From NCBI RefSeq assembly GCF_027172205.1, contig NC_070619.1, forward strand, positions 3,420,001-3,484,000: a stretch of DNA of 64,000 bases. The letters run 5' to 3'. The position numbers were made by a program, and so were the translations under genes. Origin of the DNA: Podarcis raffonei (Eukaryota; Chordata; Lepidosauria; Squamata; Lacertidae). This document shows positions 20,490-31,167 of this stretch, piece after piece (position 1 is the first letter of the stretch; every line of letters begins with the position of its first letter). The notes under the pieces were generated by a model. The model searched no databases. It was not told the DNA's origin and saw only the letters and a list, made by a program, of their open reading frames with translations.

Positions 20490-21014
20490 CCGTCCAGAGG
20501 GGCCGGATCCCTCCCACCCACTCCAGCGCCAGCCCCAACGCCCTGCCCAGCGGCGAATACTACAATGGGCAGCCTGTCTCGGAGCTGATTTCGCAGCTCC
20601 TCCGCGCTGAGCCCTACCCCACTGCGCGCTTCAGCTCCCAGTACGCCCAGCAAGGCAGTGTGATGGGCATCGATAACATCTGCGAGTTGGCGGCGCGGCT
20701 CCTCTTCAGCACGGTGGAGTGGGCGCGAAACATCCCCTTCTTCCCCGACCTGCCCGTCTCGGACCAGGTGGCACTGCTGAGGCTCAGCTGGAGCGAGCTC
20801 TTCGTCCTCAACGCCGCGCAGTCTGCTCTGCCGCTGCACATGGCGCCGCTGCTGGCTGCCGCTGGTTTCCACGCGGCTCCCATGTCGGCCGACCGCGTGG
20901 TCTCCTTCATGGACCAGATCCGCATCTTCCAGGACCAGGTGGAGAAGCTCAACCGGCTGCAGGTGGACCTGGCGGAGTACAGCTGCCTCAAAGCCATCGC
21001 CCTCTTCACCCCAG
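20490..21014 (+). CDS. NR2F6: NR2F6 coding exon: hinge and most of the ligand-binding domain
   Basis: The 525-bp exon starts after a pyrimidine-rich acceptor (gcttgcttccctcag) and ends at CCAG|gtgagc. It encodes the hinge ([13 protein letters not shown]), then helices 1-9 of the ligand-binding domain. The nuclear-receptor signature stretch [20 protein letters not shown] is present, as is the family-typical [20 protein letters not shown]. No frame break is seen. GC content is much higher than in the flanking introns, as in NR2F6 of other vertebrates. An antisense L2 fragment ends only about 20 bp before the acceptor, so little native intron remains there. Confidence 0.97.
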
Positions 21015-21184
21015 GTGAGCACACCGGCCGGAGCCATTCCCGGCTGTATTGAGGCGGCTCAAGCGAATGAGCCAAGCCGCGTGTTTGGCTGTTGCAGAAT
21101 TGCCCCTGTTTCTCCCTGGATTTGGAGGTTTTTCTCTCTCTGGATGAAAATGCTTTGTTGAAGTAAATCAAAATGGCATAAAAT

Positions 21185-21439
21185 CACAGAAGTACTAAAA
21201 AGCAGAGCGGTAACAACAACAACAGTTTTATTGTATAGCATTATTATTATTATATAATTATTATCTTATAACTATTTTCATAATTGTGCAATTAGTTATA
21301 ATTATTAGGTAATAATTATATAATAGTTGTTTAAGATATTATTTGATTATTTCTTTAAAAAAATTAAATGAACTTTTCAATTTTTGGAAATTATTTTAAA
21401 CATCTAAACAAATCTCTCATATCCTTTGACTTCCATTCC
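21185..21439. other. A/T-rich intron DNA, no recognised feature
   Basis: Low-complexity ATTATT/TAATTA sequence with no coding signal. Confidence 0.5.
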
Positions 21440-21680
21440 ATATTTATACCCTGACATTCCATTCCATATTTATACCCCGCCCATCTGGCTTAGTTTCCCC
21501 AGCCACTCTGGGCAGCTTCCAACAGAATATTAAAATACAATAACCTATTAAACATTAAAAGCTTCCCTAAACAGGGCTGCCTTCAGATAGCTTGTAAAAG
21601 TTGTGTCTTTCTTTGATCTCCTTGACATCTGATGGGAGGGCGTTCCACAGGGGAGGTGCCACTGAAGGAGAAAATAAAAC
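21440..21680 (-). mobile_element. L2-type LINE 3' end (subfamily A)
   Basis: The stretch tataccccgcccatctggct to gacatctgatgggagggcg is the reversed L2 3' end. An ATT-rich tail lies at left. Confidence 0.85.
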
Positions 21681-21799
21681 AATGAGACCACAAATGAACT
21701 ATTAGTAATAAATTATTATTACTATTATTGGATATAAATTATACGACTTTCAGTAGACCTCTGAAGGCAGCCCTGCGTCACGGAGCTTTTAATGTGTGA

Positions 21800-21915
21800 C
21801 CATAGAATCCTAAGAGTCGGAAGGGACCCTGACGGTCATCTAGCCCAACCCGCCCGCAGTGCAGGAATCTTGCGCCCAATGTGGGTCTCGAACCCACAAC
21901 CCTGAGAATAACAGT
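21800..21915 (-). mobile_element. tRNA-Lys-headed SINE with CR1-type tail
   Basis: It reads from a CR1-type tail (catagaatcctaagagtcgg) into a reversed tRNA head (gtgggtctcgaacccacaac, ctcagctacc). Confidence 0.75.
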
Positions 21916-22245
21916 CTCAGCTACCGGTGTTTTGAGGTGTTCTTTGAGGCGACTGGGGTCATGGTGAGTTTGCTCCCTGCAGCTCAGCTTCTACAAAGCT
22001 TTTTGCTTCGCCGGCTCACTGGCTTTGGCAAAATCCCGGTGCTTAGATGACAGTTGTGGAGGCCGCAAGGACGCTGAGGAGCAATGGGACCCCCTGCCAG
22101 CCACAGAGCTTGTGGTTCATGCTCCCTCTTTGTCATTTCTCGTCTGCGAGTGCCGCGCATGGAGGCAGCACCACCTTGTGGTGAGGCAGAGTGCGAGCCT
22201 GCATGCCCAGTGGCAGTCTATCTGGGTTCCTAATGGGTAATTGTG

Positions 22246-22741
22246 TTGTTGTTTAGTCGTTTAGTTGTGTCCGCCTCTTCGTGACCCCCTGGACCAGAGC
22301 ACGCCAGGCACTCCTGTCTTCCACTGCCTCCCGCAGTTTGGTCAAACTCATGCTGGTAACCTCGAAAACACTATCCAACCATCTCGTCCTCTGTCGTCCC
22401 CTTCTCCTTGTGCCTCCATCTTTCCCAACATCAGGGTCTTCTCCAGGGAGTCTTCTCTTCTCATGAGGTGGCCAAAGTATTGGAGCCTCAGCTTCAGGAT
22501 CTGTCCTTCCAGTGAGCACTCAGGACTGATTTCCTTCAGAATGGAGAGGTTGGATCTTCTTGCAGTCCATGGGACTCTCAAGAGTCTCCTCCAGCACCAG
22601 AATTCAAAAGCATCAATTCTTAGGCGATCAGCCTTCTTTATGGTCCAGCTCTCACTTCCGTACATCACTACTGGGAAAACCAGAGCTTTAACTATACGGA
22701 CCTTTGTTGGCAAGGTGATGTCTCTGCTTTTTAAGATGCTG
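22246..22741 (-). mobile_element. Bov-B (RTE) LINE 3' end
   Basis: The minus-strand frames give VRIVKALVFPVVMYGSESWT, FWCWRRLLRVPWTARRSN and LTKLREAVEDRSAWRALVQG, the characteristic Bov-B C-terminus. The target duplication TGGGTAATTGT is perfect (22235-22245, 22742-22752). It is 5'-truncated with small breaks. Confidence 0.93.
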
Positions 22742-22763
22742 TGGGTAATTGTACACTGTGCAT

Positions 22764-22907
22764 AAAGGATTCCAGATTAGATGAGCCGCTCTCTTCAGCT
22801 TGATCCAGCAGCCAGCTTTTTCTGGTATCTTTGTGGAACCTCCACGTCCATAGGCAGTCTATCTTGGTTCCTAGTTTCTCAGGGGTATTTAGCCACTGTG
22901 AGGACAG
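22764..22907 (+). repeat. Unclassified interspersed repeat Q
   Basis: The stretch cttgatccagcagccagctt to ggccactgtgaggaca-type sequence recurs at 23858-23958 and 32855-33012 in the same orientation. Confidence 0.6.
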
Positions 22908-22908
22908 G

Positions 22909-23035
22909 ATCATAGAATTGTAGCGTTGGAAGGGACCCAAGGGTCATCTAGCTCAACCCCCGGCAATGCAGGAATCTTTTGCCTAGCGTAGGACTCGAAC
23001 CCGCCACCATGAGAGAGTCTCTACTGTCAGAGCTT
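22909..23035 (-). mobile_element. tRNA-Lys-headed SINE with CR1-type tail
   Basis: The tail catagaattgtagcgttgga leads into aggactcgaacccgcc, a reversed tRNA T-arm. Confidence 0.75.
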
Positions 23036-23081
23036 ATCAGGAGTAGAGACGTGTTTCTATCCCCCCCTCACACTTTGACTT

Positions 23082-23844
23082 AAAAAAATAATTATTTAAT
23101 CATTTTTTCAATACAAACAACAATTGCAAAAAACACATACAACAAAAACCATAATAACACAATTTAACAATTCAGATTTGAATACTGATATACCTATGAC
23201 TACACCTTTTTAACAATATTTCCCCCTACTTCCCACCACTGTCCACCTTATCACTTAAATATTCCTTCCAGATTTCCTCATATTTATCCATTTTTAATTT
23301 GCGTCGACATGCAATTTGTTCGTATGTAGCTAGTCTGTACATATCACCAATCCATGTGCTCAATGGAATCTTTTTGCGGCTCTTCCAATTCATCAAAACA
23401 AGTTTTTTTGCTTCTAATATGGCACGGTACATCCAATTTTTTTGACCCCTTGTAATCTCCCACATTTCCGGAATATAATTTAGAATTAAATTCAATTCTC
23501 CTATATAACAATTTATTTTTATTACTCTTGCTATAAATGTCCTCACCCCGCACCAAATGATCTTATCATCGGGCAATTCATCATCATATGTACCAAGTTC
23601 GCACTTTTACTCCCACATCTCCAGCTGTCGTCCGCACTTGTTATTTTCCTCTGGTATAGTTTTGCTGGAGTCCAGTGGACTCTGAATATTATTTTCTGCT
23701 GAATAAGTCTTAGTCTTAGATCCACAGAGGCTATTTCTGTTGATTTTATACTTGACTCCCATAAATCATTTGTTATCTGTGCCCCTAACTCTTCACTCCA
23801 TTTTTGTCTATCTTATTCTAAATCATATTTCTTCCTGTTGGTCA
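23082..23844 (-). mobile_element. L1 LINE 3' end
   Basis: Minus-strand frames encode WMYRAILEAKKLVLMNWKSR and SADDSWRCGSKSANLVHM, an L1-type ORF2 C-terminus. Flanking 13-bp duplications are CACACTTTGACTT/CACACTTTGGCTT (23069-23081, 23845-23857). Confidence 0.85.
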
Positions 23845-23857
23845 CACACTTTGGCTT

Positions 23858-23958
23858 GATCCAGCAGCCAGGCCTGTCCTTGTGGAGCCTCCAGGTCTAG
23901 GGGCAGTCTATCTGCGTTCCTCGGTTCTCAGGGTTATTTGGGGACAGGATGGGGCTCT
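23858..23958 (+). repeat. Repeat Q fragment
   Basis: It matches 22764-22907 (gatccagcagccaggcctg, ggcagtctatctgcgttcct). The L1 at 23082 inserted at its left edge. Confidence 0.55.
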
Positions 23959-23974
23959 CGCGAATGCTAAGGAG

Positions 23975-24925
23975 GATGGATGGCGGCTAACAGATTGAGG
24001 TTGAATCCTGACAAGACAGAAGTACTGTTTTTGGGGGACAGGGGGCGGGCGGGTGTGGAGGACTCCCTGTCCTGAATGGGGCAACTGTGCCCCTGAAGGA
24101 CCAGGTGCGCAGCCTGGGAGTCATTTTGGACTCGCAGCTGTCCATGGAGGCACAGGTCAATTCTGTGTCCAGGGCAGCTGTCTACCAGCTCCACCTGGTA
24201 TGCAGGCTGAGACCCTCCCTGCCCGCGGACTGTCAAACCAAAGTGGTGCATGCTCTGGTTATCTCCCACTTGGACCACTGCCATGCGCTTTATGTGGGGG
24301 TGCCTTTAAAGGTGACCCGGAAACTACGACTAATCCAGAATGCGGCAGCTAGACTGGTGACCGGCAGCGGCCGCTGAGACCATATAACACCGGTCTTGAA
24401 AGACCTACTTTGGCTCCCAGTATGTTTCCGAGCACAATTTGAAGTGTTGGTGCTGACCATTTGAAGTGTGGCAGGGAAATGTGAAAATTTGGAATTATTC
24501 ACCCATCCTACATTGGCTCCCAGTACATTTCCGAGCAAAAGTCAAAGTGTTGGTGCTGACCTTGAAAGCCCTAAACGGCCTCGGTCCAGTATATATGAAG
24601 GAGCGTCTCCACCCCCATCGTTCTGCCCAGATGCTGAGCTCCGAGGGCCTTCTGGCAGTTCCCTCATTGCAAGAAGCAAAGCTACAGGGAACCAGGCAGA
24701 GGGCCTTCTCGGTGGTGGCACCCGCCCAGTGGAACACCCTCCCATCAAAAGCGATAAACAACTACCTGACATTCAGAAGACATCTTAAGGCAGCCCTGCT
24801 CAGGGAAGTTTTTAATGTGTGACATTTTACTGTATTTTTGGTCTCTGTGGAAGCCGCCCAGAGTGGCTGGGGAAACCCAGCCAGAGGGGCGGGGTACAAA
24901 TAATAAATTATTATTAATATTATAA
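23975..24925 (+). mobile_element. L2-type LINE, ORF2 C-terminus and 3' end (subfamily A)
   Basis: Frames encode PLKDQVRSLGVILDSQLSME, RKLRLIQNAAARLVTGSGR, then after a local duplication VLVLTLKALNGLGPVYMKER. It ends with the typical 3'UTR and (ATT)n tail, about 25 bp before the last NR2F6 exon. Frame breaks are present. Confidence 0.88.
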
Positions 24926-24943
24926 CCATCTCCTCTGTTTCAG

Positions 24944-25218
24944 ACGCCTGCGGCCTCTCGGACCCCGCGCACGTGGAGAGCCTGCAGGAGAAGGCGCAGG
25001 TGGCGCTGACGGAGTACGTCCGCTCGCAGTACCCCTCGCAGCCCCAGCGCTTCGGCAGACTCTTGCTGCGCCTCCCTGCGCTGCGGGCCGTCCCCGCCTC
25101 CCTCATCTCGCAGCTCTTCTTCATGAGACTGGTGGGCAAGACCCCCATTGAGACGCTTATCAGGGACATGCTCCTCTCGGGAAGCACCTTCAACTGGCCC
25201 TACGGGACGGGGCAGTGA
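24944..25218 (+). CDS. NR2F6: NR2F6 terminal coding exon: LBD C-terminus and AF-2
   Basis: The exon opens after tcctctgtttcag with AC, completing an Asp codon from the previous exon. It codes for 90 further residues and a TGA stop at 25216-25218. The end of the ligand-binding domain is present: [20 protein letters not shown], the [11 protein letters not shown] helix, then [15 protein letters not shown]. The last includes the AF-2 helix that recruits coregulators. The protein ends [11 protein letters not shown]; human NR2F6 ends PYGSGQ from memory. The acceptor lies about 25 bp after the (ATT)-rich tail of a sense L2 LINE copy. Confidence 0.97.
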
Positions 25219-26334
25219 GGAGACGACGAGCGCGCGGAGTTGCTGGGACCTGCCTTCCCGCCACACATCTGCCCTGTCCGTTCCTGCGGCCGCCGCACCG
25301 ACAGCCTGGATGTCCCCCGGCACCACCCGATTCCCCCGGATCGAGGCGGCGAACTCTGTGCAATTTTTTTTCCGTTTCGGGGGGTGGGGTGGGGGGCCAC
25401 CCTCCCTGCTGTGACTGCCTCTACCCCCCACCACCCCAGTGCCAAGAGAGGGGCAGGGCGGGCGTCCGTTGGGAAGGTCTCCTTTTCCGTTCTGGGCGCG
25501 GGAAATGTAGCGTCCTTGGTTTCGTTTTCCTGGTTTCGTTTCGTTTATCCACTCCGGCTTCTAGCAGACGGACAGTTCCCCCGGAGGTTTTGCTGGGGGG
25601 CAAAACTTCCTTGATTCTTGGGCCTCAAGAGAGAGGGGAGACTGACCGCTCTCCCAACCTCCCCTCTCACCCCCATTTCTCTCGATCCGCCTTCTGCCGC
25701 CTGATGCCCCTCCCCAGATGTTATGGGACACCCCCCCCCAGCCAGTGTGGCCAAGGGGTCTGGGGTGACGGGGAGCCCCAAAGCAGCCGTGAACCGTGAT
25801 TGAGGTGGATTGGGTCCCCAGTGCGAATTTGCAAGCCGTTTCGCCTGGAAGCAAGCCAGATTCCCGCTTACTTCGAAGCGGGGAGGTATTTTGAGAGAGA
25901 AAACTTTTTGTTGCAATGGGGCGAGGTGTGTGGGGGCGCGTTAGTTTGGGGTGCACCTAACGTGCAAACTTCCCAGATGTCTGGGTGCAACCCTGTGTGG
26001 AACAAAGGCAGATAGGAGAATTTTCTTTCCCGCAAGCAGAGAGCGCCCCTAGGCGCGTGCAGAAAGCCCCCAGGTCCAGCCTCAGGCAAGTTCAGCTTAA
26101 AGGACCTTTTTGGGGGGGTTCAGAAGACCCAGGAAGTTGCTCCCCCAGGTTACGCGGACTCAGTATAATTTCCTGTGCTCCTATTTGGATCTGCCTGCAG
26201 TTCAGACTCATGTGGACCAGAGTCTTGATTCACTGCCAGTAACACTAGGACTAGAATCTTGCATTACTGTCCGGGTACTGCCAGTCTTCCAGGGTGGGGG
26301 CACAGCTCAGTGATGGAGCACCCCCTCTGCACCC

Positions 26335-27205
26335 TGAATAATAATAATTTATTATACGCTGCCCATCTGGCCGGGCCTCCCCAGCCGCTCTGGGCGGCTT
26401 CCAACAGGATATTAAAAACAGAATAAAACATCAAACATTAAAAACTTCCCTAAACAGGGTTACCCTCAGATGTCTTCTAAAAGTCACGTAGCTGTTGTTG
26501 ACATCTGACATCCACAGAGCGGGCGCCACCACCAAGAAGGCCCTTTGCCTGGTTCCCTGTAACCTCACTTCTCTCAATGAGGGAACTGCCAGAAGGCCCT
26601 CGGCGCTGGACCTCAGTGTCCGGGCTGAACAATGGGGGTGGAGACGCTCCTTCAGGTATACAGGACCGAGGCTGTTTAGGGCTTTCAAGGTCAGCACCAA
26701 CACTTTGAATTGCGCTCGGAAACGTCCTGGGAGCCAAAGTAGGTCTTTCAGGACCGGTGTTATGTGGTCCCAGCGGCCGCTCCCAGTCACCAGTCTAGCT
26801 GCCGCATTCTGGATTAGTTGTAGTTTCCGGGTCACCTTCAAAGGTAGCCCCACGCAGAGTGCGCTGCAGTAGTCCAAGCGGGAGATAACTAGAGCATGCA
26901 CCACTCTGGCGAGACAGTCCGCAGGCAGGGAGGGTCTCATCCTGTGTACCAGATGGAGCTGGTAAACAGCTGTCCTGGACACAGAATTGACCTGTGCCTC
27001 CATGGACAGCTGTGAGTCCAAAATGACTCCCAGGCTGCGCACCTGGTCCTTCAGGGGCACAGTTACCCCATTCAGGACCAGGGAGTCCTCCACACCAGCC
27101 CACCCCCTGTCCCCCCAAAACAGTACTTCTGCCTTGTCAGGATCCAACCTCAATCTGTTAGCCGCCATCCATCCTCCAACCGCCTCCAGGCACTCACACA
27201 GTGTC
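26335..27205 (-). mobile_element. L2-type LINE (subfamily A) inside the NR2F6 3'UTR
   Basis: A long minus-strand frame (245 codons) runs from AANRLRLDPDKAEVLFWGD to TFRRHLRVTLFREVFNV. The near-intact frame suggests a young copy. 5'-truncated. Confidence 0.9.
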
Positions 27206-28137
27206 TAGCTCCTCCAGGTCAAACGACCCCTTGCCCCCAAACCCTGGGGAGAAGCTGCCAGCCAGTGTAAGGGAACATAGAGCTGGGTGTGGCTCAGAGA
27301 AAGACACCTCCAGTTGCTCCTGCTTTTACAGATCGGCTCTTGATTTAGACTCCATGAGGACTAGAATTTTACATTAGGGGCAAGGACCAAAACTCAGAAA
27401 GACCCAGGGGTCTCAAACGGGGGGTGTGCTGTGAGCTGTCTCTTCTCAGGGGCTCCCGGTCAGTGCGTAAAACACCAGGCTGGATAAACAAGCTGCTTGG
27501 ACAACACTTGGACAAGAACCCCACAGAGGTGGACTTGGTCGCTGGCAGGTTTCCGTCCACCACAAACACGAGCCACATTTCGACATGCTCAGCACCGCTG
27601 CCCGCTTACTTGTGATGGAACCTGCCTGCCCCACTTCCTCCGCCACAGTGGGGGAAATCCGCCTTGGCTGGGGGGCCCTCCATGTTTGTTGAAGATGCTA
27701 TGCAAAAATAGTTTTGAGCTGCATGCAATTTGAAATATACTGACGACTTTGGAAAAACAGCAATCTTACTCTTTTTGCAACGGGATTCCGGCTTCCTTTG
27801 CTGGTCGGATCAGTTTCGACTGAGACACTAAAAAACGAAAACAACCCCCCCGCTGCTATTTTTCTCATGGATCATTCTTTTTCCTCCAGCCTGCAGACCT
27901 GCTCTAAGGATCTCCGCTTGGCTTGGGTGTCCTCTCAGTGGCGCCAGTATGAATTGCCCTCAAACCCATTTTCCGGATGGGGAAAACTGAGGCCAGAGGA
28001 CTATTTCCCCCTGCATTCTACAAGTCCATGGGAGTGATGTGCCTCTAACTCAGGTCTCCCAGATCCAAAGTACCGGTTGTAATCTATGCAATCTATCCCC
28101 AAATTCTGCATCAAGGAAATTCAGATTCTGCGCTTGG

Positions 28138-28143
28138 AATAAA
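28138..28143 (+). terminator. Candidate internal poly(A) signal of NR2F6
   Basis: AATAAA is followed within 10-25 bp by a T/GT-rich stretch (tatgtttttg and a T run). It may be an alternative, shorter 3' end. Confidence 0.3.
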
Positions 28144-28287
28144 ATTATGTTTTTGTTTTTTTTTAAAAAAATGGTGAAAATCGGATGTGCTTTTTTTTAA
28201 AAAAATCCCAGTTGTATGATGTGAGGTTTCTGAAGAACGTCCTGGGTGGGGAAGGACACAGGTGAGGTGTAAAGAAATTTGCTTTTT

Positions 28288-28360
28288 TCATAGAATTGTA
28301 GGGTTGGCAGGGAACCAAAGGGCAATCTAGTCCAACCCCCTGCAATGCAAGAATTGCAGC
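28288..28360 (-). repeat. CR1-type tail fragment
   Basis: catagaattgtagggttggc to caaccccctgcaatgcaag. Confidence 0.7.
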
Positions 28361-29185
28361 TAACCTGAGCAGACCTAGGCCCTTCCAGGCTGGGTGTATT
28401 GAATCTGTCACCTGACCCACACTGGCCAATCCCGCGCCCCTGAGCATCGGAGGTAGACTGCGCTTCAAACTGGAGGCTCCATTGAACTACCATGGCTTAG
28501 AGCTGCTGCTATATTGCCCCTCTTATTCTTCAAACCCCCCTTGAAAGCAAAGAACTTAAGAGGAAGTTTTGCCAGGGGCTCCATGCAGAAATTGCCTGGT
28601 CCAGTCTCTGAAGAGGGTGGGCAGATTGCTGCTGCCTGCCTGTGTTCAGTTGTGAACCAGCCCTTAGCCCAGAACCATGAGGTCTATAAACTTAATGGTC
28701 TCTTTTGAGAAAAAGGTCAGAGCATGGTCTCTCTATAGCAAGAAGTTTCCAGGTTCCTCCTTCCTCAGTTCCATTAAATCCCAGGTTTATTCTCTGTCTG
28801 AAACTCACAGGCAGTAATGACCTGAGTGGACCCAATTTAAAACTAAAAACTATGCACTTTGAGGTCTCTCTGATTTCCGTGGGAGTTTGGGTACCGCTCT
28901 TAATTAAAAGCCATAGAGAGAGAAATGTCCCCCCAAAGTTTCGATTCAGTGGGGCCATGTCCGGCATCTGTGGCTAGTGGTCCCGAGTTCAAGGTCTCTT
29001 GGATGCAAATCCTAATCAATAATTCTCCTTCCCCCCCGTTCGTGGAAGCCGGATTTGGGTGTCCGGATGGATGGAGAGGGTGACTTGTGCCAACCAAAAT
29101 GTCGAAAAGGGGGGAAGGAACGGCTGGCGGGTTTGATTCTGTTGCAGACGCCTCCTTTTCTGATTTGATGCACAGCCAATGAAAC

Positions 29186-29191
29186 AATAAA
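29186..29191 (+). terminator. Candidate distal poly(A) signal of NR2F6
   Basis: AATAAA sits in caataaatattgtttttc, followed about 35 bp later by a GT-rich element (gtggttggtttgtgttt). Context and position facing the convergent gene fit a true 3' end. Confidence 0.45.
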
Positions 29192-29299
29192 TATTGTTTT
29201 TCTTAGGGGAAAAAAAAGAAGGCAGTGGTTGGTTTGTGTTTATTGGAGCGGAAAGGGGTGGGGAGAAGTGGTGTCATTGTTTTAAGACGATGCAGCACA

Positions 29300-29560
29300 G
29301 GTAAAGTCCTTCCTGCGGCACAAAGTTAGACTGTGGAACGTCCTGCCACAGGAAGCAGGCTAGAAGGCTTTAAAAGAGGACTGGACAAATTCACAGAGGA
29401 GAAAGCTATTTGGAGACAGCGATGTTTCAACCAGCACTCCCACTTACTAAGTTTAATCCAGAGAAAGCTGACATCTATCGGGAATCCTCTGTCATCGCAG
29501 GGTGAGGGGTTGGTCTGGATGACCCCCAGGGGGCCCTTTCAGCTCTGCAATTTTATCTCA
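29300..29560 (+). mobile_element. CR1-like LINE 3' fragment
   Basis: ttagactgtggaacgtcctg, ggctttaaaagaggactgg and ggttggtctggatgaccccc are CR1-type C-terminal and tail sequences. It lies in the gap between the two genes. Confidence 0.65.
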
Positions 29561-30130
29561 AATGGCTACAAAACACACCTGGATCTCCACAGCCAGCATT
29601 CCCCACTTTTATTAAAGGAACAATTAAAAACACACACATACACACAACTGGTTACCCCCCTCCCCAGCCCCTCCGAAACCCCCAGCTGCCCCACACACAA
29701 ATCGATAAACCCCCAAACATGCATAAATGGGGTCGTATATTTACAGTGCTGAATGAGTCGGTAGATGGGTCGCTGGACGGTTGGTTTTGAACCTGCATCA
29801 ATGGGAGTGAGTATTCGGGAGTCTGCCGCCTGATAGCTGGGGGGTGTCTCTCTGTTTTGGGATCGTACGCCCCCCCCTATCCACTATTCACACTTTGACT
29901 TCTCTATATTTTTACTCTTTTGTGTGCCAATTAATTCCCCCGGGTCTGAGAGGTTTTCTTGCCATTCACTGCGTGCCTTGCCAAAACCCGATCTTTCCCG
30001 CTGAGTTGAAACTTGGCTAAGCAAAGCCCCTCTCTGGATTTTCTGTGCATGTGAAATCGCGACGCCACTCGGCGTTTTCGGACGTGCGTCAAGAACGTCC
30101 CGTTCCCCCCAAAAGTTTTATCGGCAGGTA
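29561..30130. other. Non-repetitive DNA, probable end of the occludin-like 3'UTR
   Basis: No repeat and no ORF of note. It contains the minus-strand poly(A) signal at 29606. Confidence 0.35.
29606..29611 (-). terminator. Candidate poly(A) signal of the occludin-like gene
   Basis: On the minus strand AATAAA is followed within about 25-40 bp by a GT-rich stretch (ggtgtgttttg). DNA upstream of it on that strand (29612-30130) is non-repetitive, as expected for a 3'UTR. This implies a 3'UTR of about 2.9 kb that includes SINE insertions. Inference only. Confidence 0.35.
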
Positions 30131-30144
30131 TATTGGTGTGCGGA

Positions 30145-30497
30145 AGGGACGCGGGTGGCACTGTGGGTTAAACTGCGGAGCCTGGGACTTGCCGATCAGA
30201 AGGTCGGCAGTTCAAATCCCTGCAAAGGGGTGAGCTCCCGTTCCTCAGTCCCAGCTCCTGCCAACCTAGCAGTTTGAAAGCACCTCAAAGTGCAAGTAGA
30301 TAAATAGGTACCGCTCCGGCGGGAAGGTAAACGGCGTTTCCGTGCGCTGCTCTGGTTTGCCAGAAGCGGCTTAGTCATGCTGGCCACATGACCCGGAAGC
30401 TGTACGCCGGCTCCCTCGGCCAATAAAGCGAGATGAGCGCCACAACCCCAGAGTCAGCCACGACTGGACCTAATGGTCAGGGGTCCCTTTACCTTTA
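30145..30497 (+). mobile_element. Sauria-type tRNA SINE, subfamily I
   Basis: 353 bp, with a perfect 14-bp duplication TATTGGTGTGCGGA (30131-30144, 30498-30511). Full-length. Confidence 0.94.
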
Positions 30498-30748
30498 TAT
30501 TGGTGTGCGGAGATAATGATGAAACTGCCAAGATGTTTGGGAGTTTCCTAAGGAAGACGGGTGATGGGTTTATCAGCACACCGGCTTCACTTGGGAAGGG
30601 AGAACAAATTAGATGAAAACGCGGCAGAAACACTGGCGAAAAGTTTAAGAATTATTCTTGGCTGCTGTTTAACTCCTTTGCCCCTCAGGGAAGTGCAACA
30701 CACACAATGGCATGAAATCCTATCGTTTGGGGTGGGTGGGAGCTGATT

Positions 30749-30885
30749 CAAGATTCAGCTAATGTTGAGCTGGAAGGGAACCCTAGTGTCATTTAGTCCA
30801 ACCCGCAGCAATGCAAGAATCTTTTGCCCAACATAGGGCTCGAACCCACAAACCCATGCTCTTATCATTTGATAACCCAGGCATG
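30749..30885 (-). mobile_element. tRNA-Lys-headed SINE with CR1-type tail
   Basis: The tail tgagctggaagggaacccta leads into agggctcgaacccacaaacc. Confidence 0.75.
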
Positions 30886-31167
30886 GGAGATCAGTGAGCC
30901 TCCATCTTCACCCCTGGGCTGCGTTCTGCGCAAGCAGTGCACCGATGGCTACGCAACCCTTGTTTAAAGTAATTTTGCACAGGTTCAGGGTTGCGTCCAG
31001 CTATGCCTCCGTTGTGAAAGGGATGGGCATGGTCGATGTAGGACCATTGATTTCAGTGGGTCTACTCTGAATACGTGGGCGATGGGAAAGGGTTGTGGCT
31101 CAGAGCATGTGCTTTTCATGCAAAAGTTTCCTGGCAGGCCTGGAGTTAGACCCTTGCTTCTGCCAGT

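Larger units (their letters stand above)
9914..25218 (+). other. NR2F6: NR2F6 gene, 3' three coding exons
   Basis: NR2F6 (EAR2) is a COUP-TF family orphan nuclear receptor that binds direct repeats of AGGTCA in the nucleus and mostly represses transcription. Three exons are seen here, with AG/GT borders and the same phase at each junction, so they join without a break. They encode the second zinc finger, hinge, ligand-binding domain and stop. The start codon and first zinc finger are missing; I found no matching exon in 1-9913, so coding exon 1 should lie left of the window. Introns are 10,481 bp and 3,929 bp and consist mainly of transposons. The neighbour is a convergent occludin-family gene, matching the human OCEL1-NR2F6 arrangement. 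Assignment to NR2F6 rather than NR2F1 or NR2F2 rests on the [17 protein letters not shown] hinge and the C-terminal sequence. Confidence 0.96.
25219..29210 (+). other. NR2F6: Probable NR2F6 3'UTR, with an L2 insertion
   Basis: After the stop, 25219-26334 is GC-rich non-repetitive DNA with no convincing ORF. An antisense L2 copy (26335-27205) follows, then 27206-29210, which is mostly single-copy with one CR1-type tail fragment at 28288-28360. Two poly(A) signals with T/GT-rich downstream DNA are visible, at 28138 and 29186. The second ends where the sequence character changes, so I take it as the likely end. That would make the UTR about 4 kb. Transcript extent is inference. Confidence 0.45.

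Noticed and set aside
20486-21171. 183- and 185-codon minus-strand frames
   Set aside because: Shadows of the NR2F6 ligand-binding exon.
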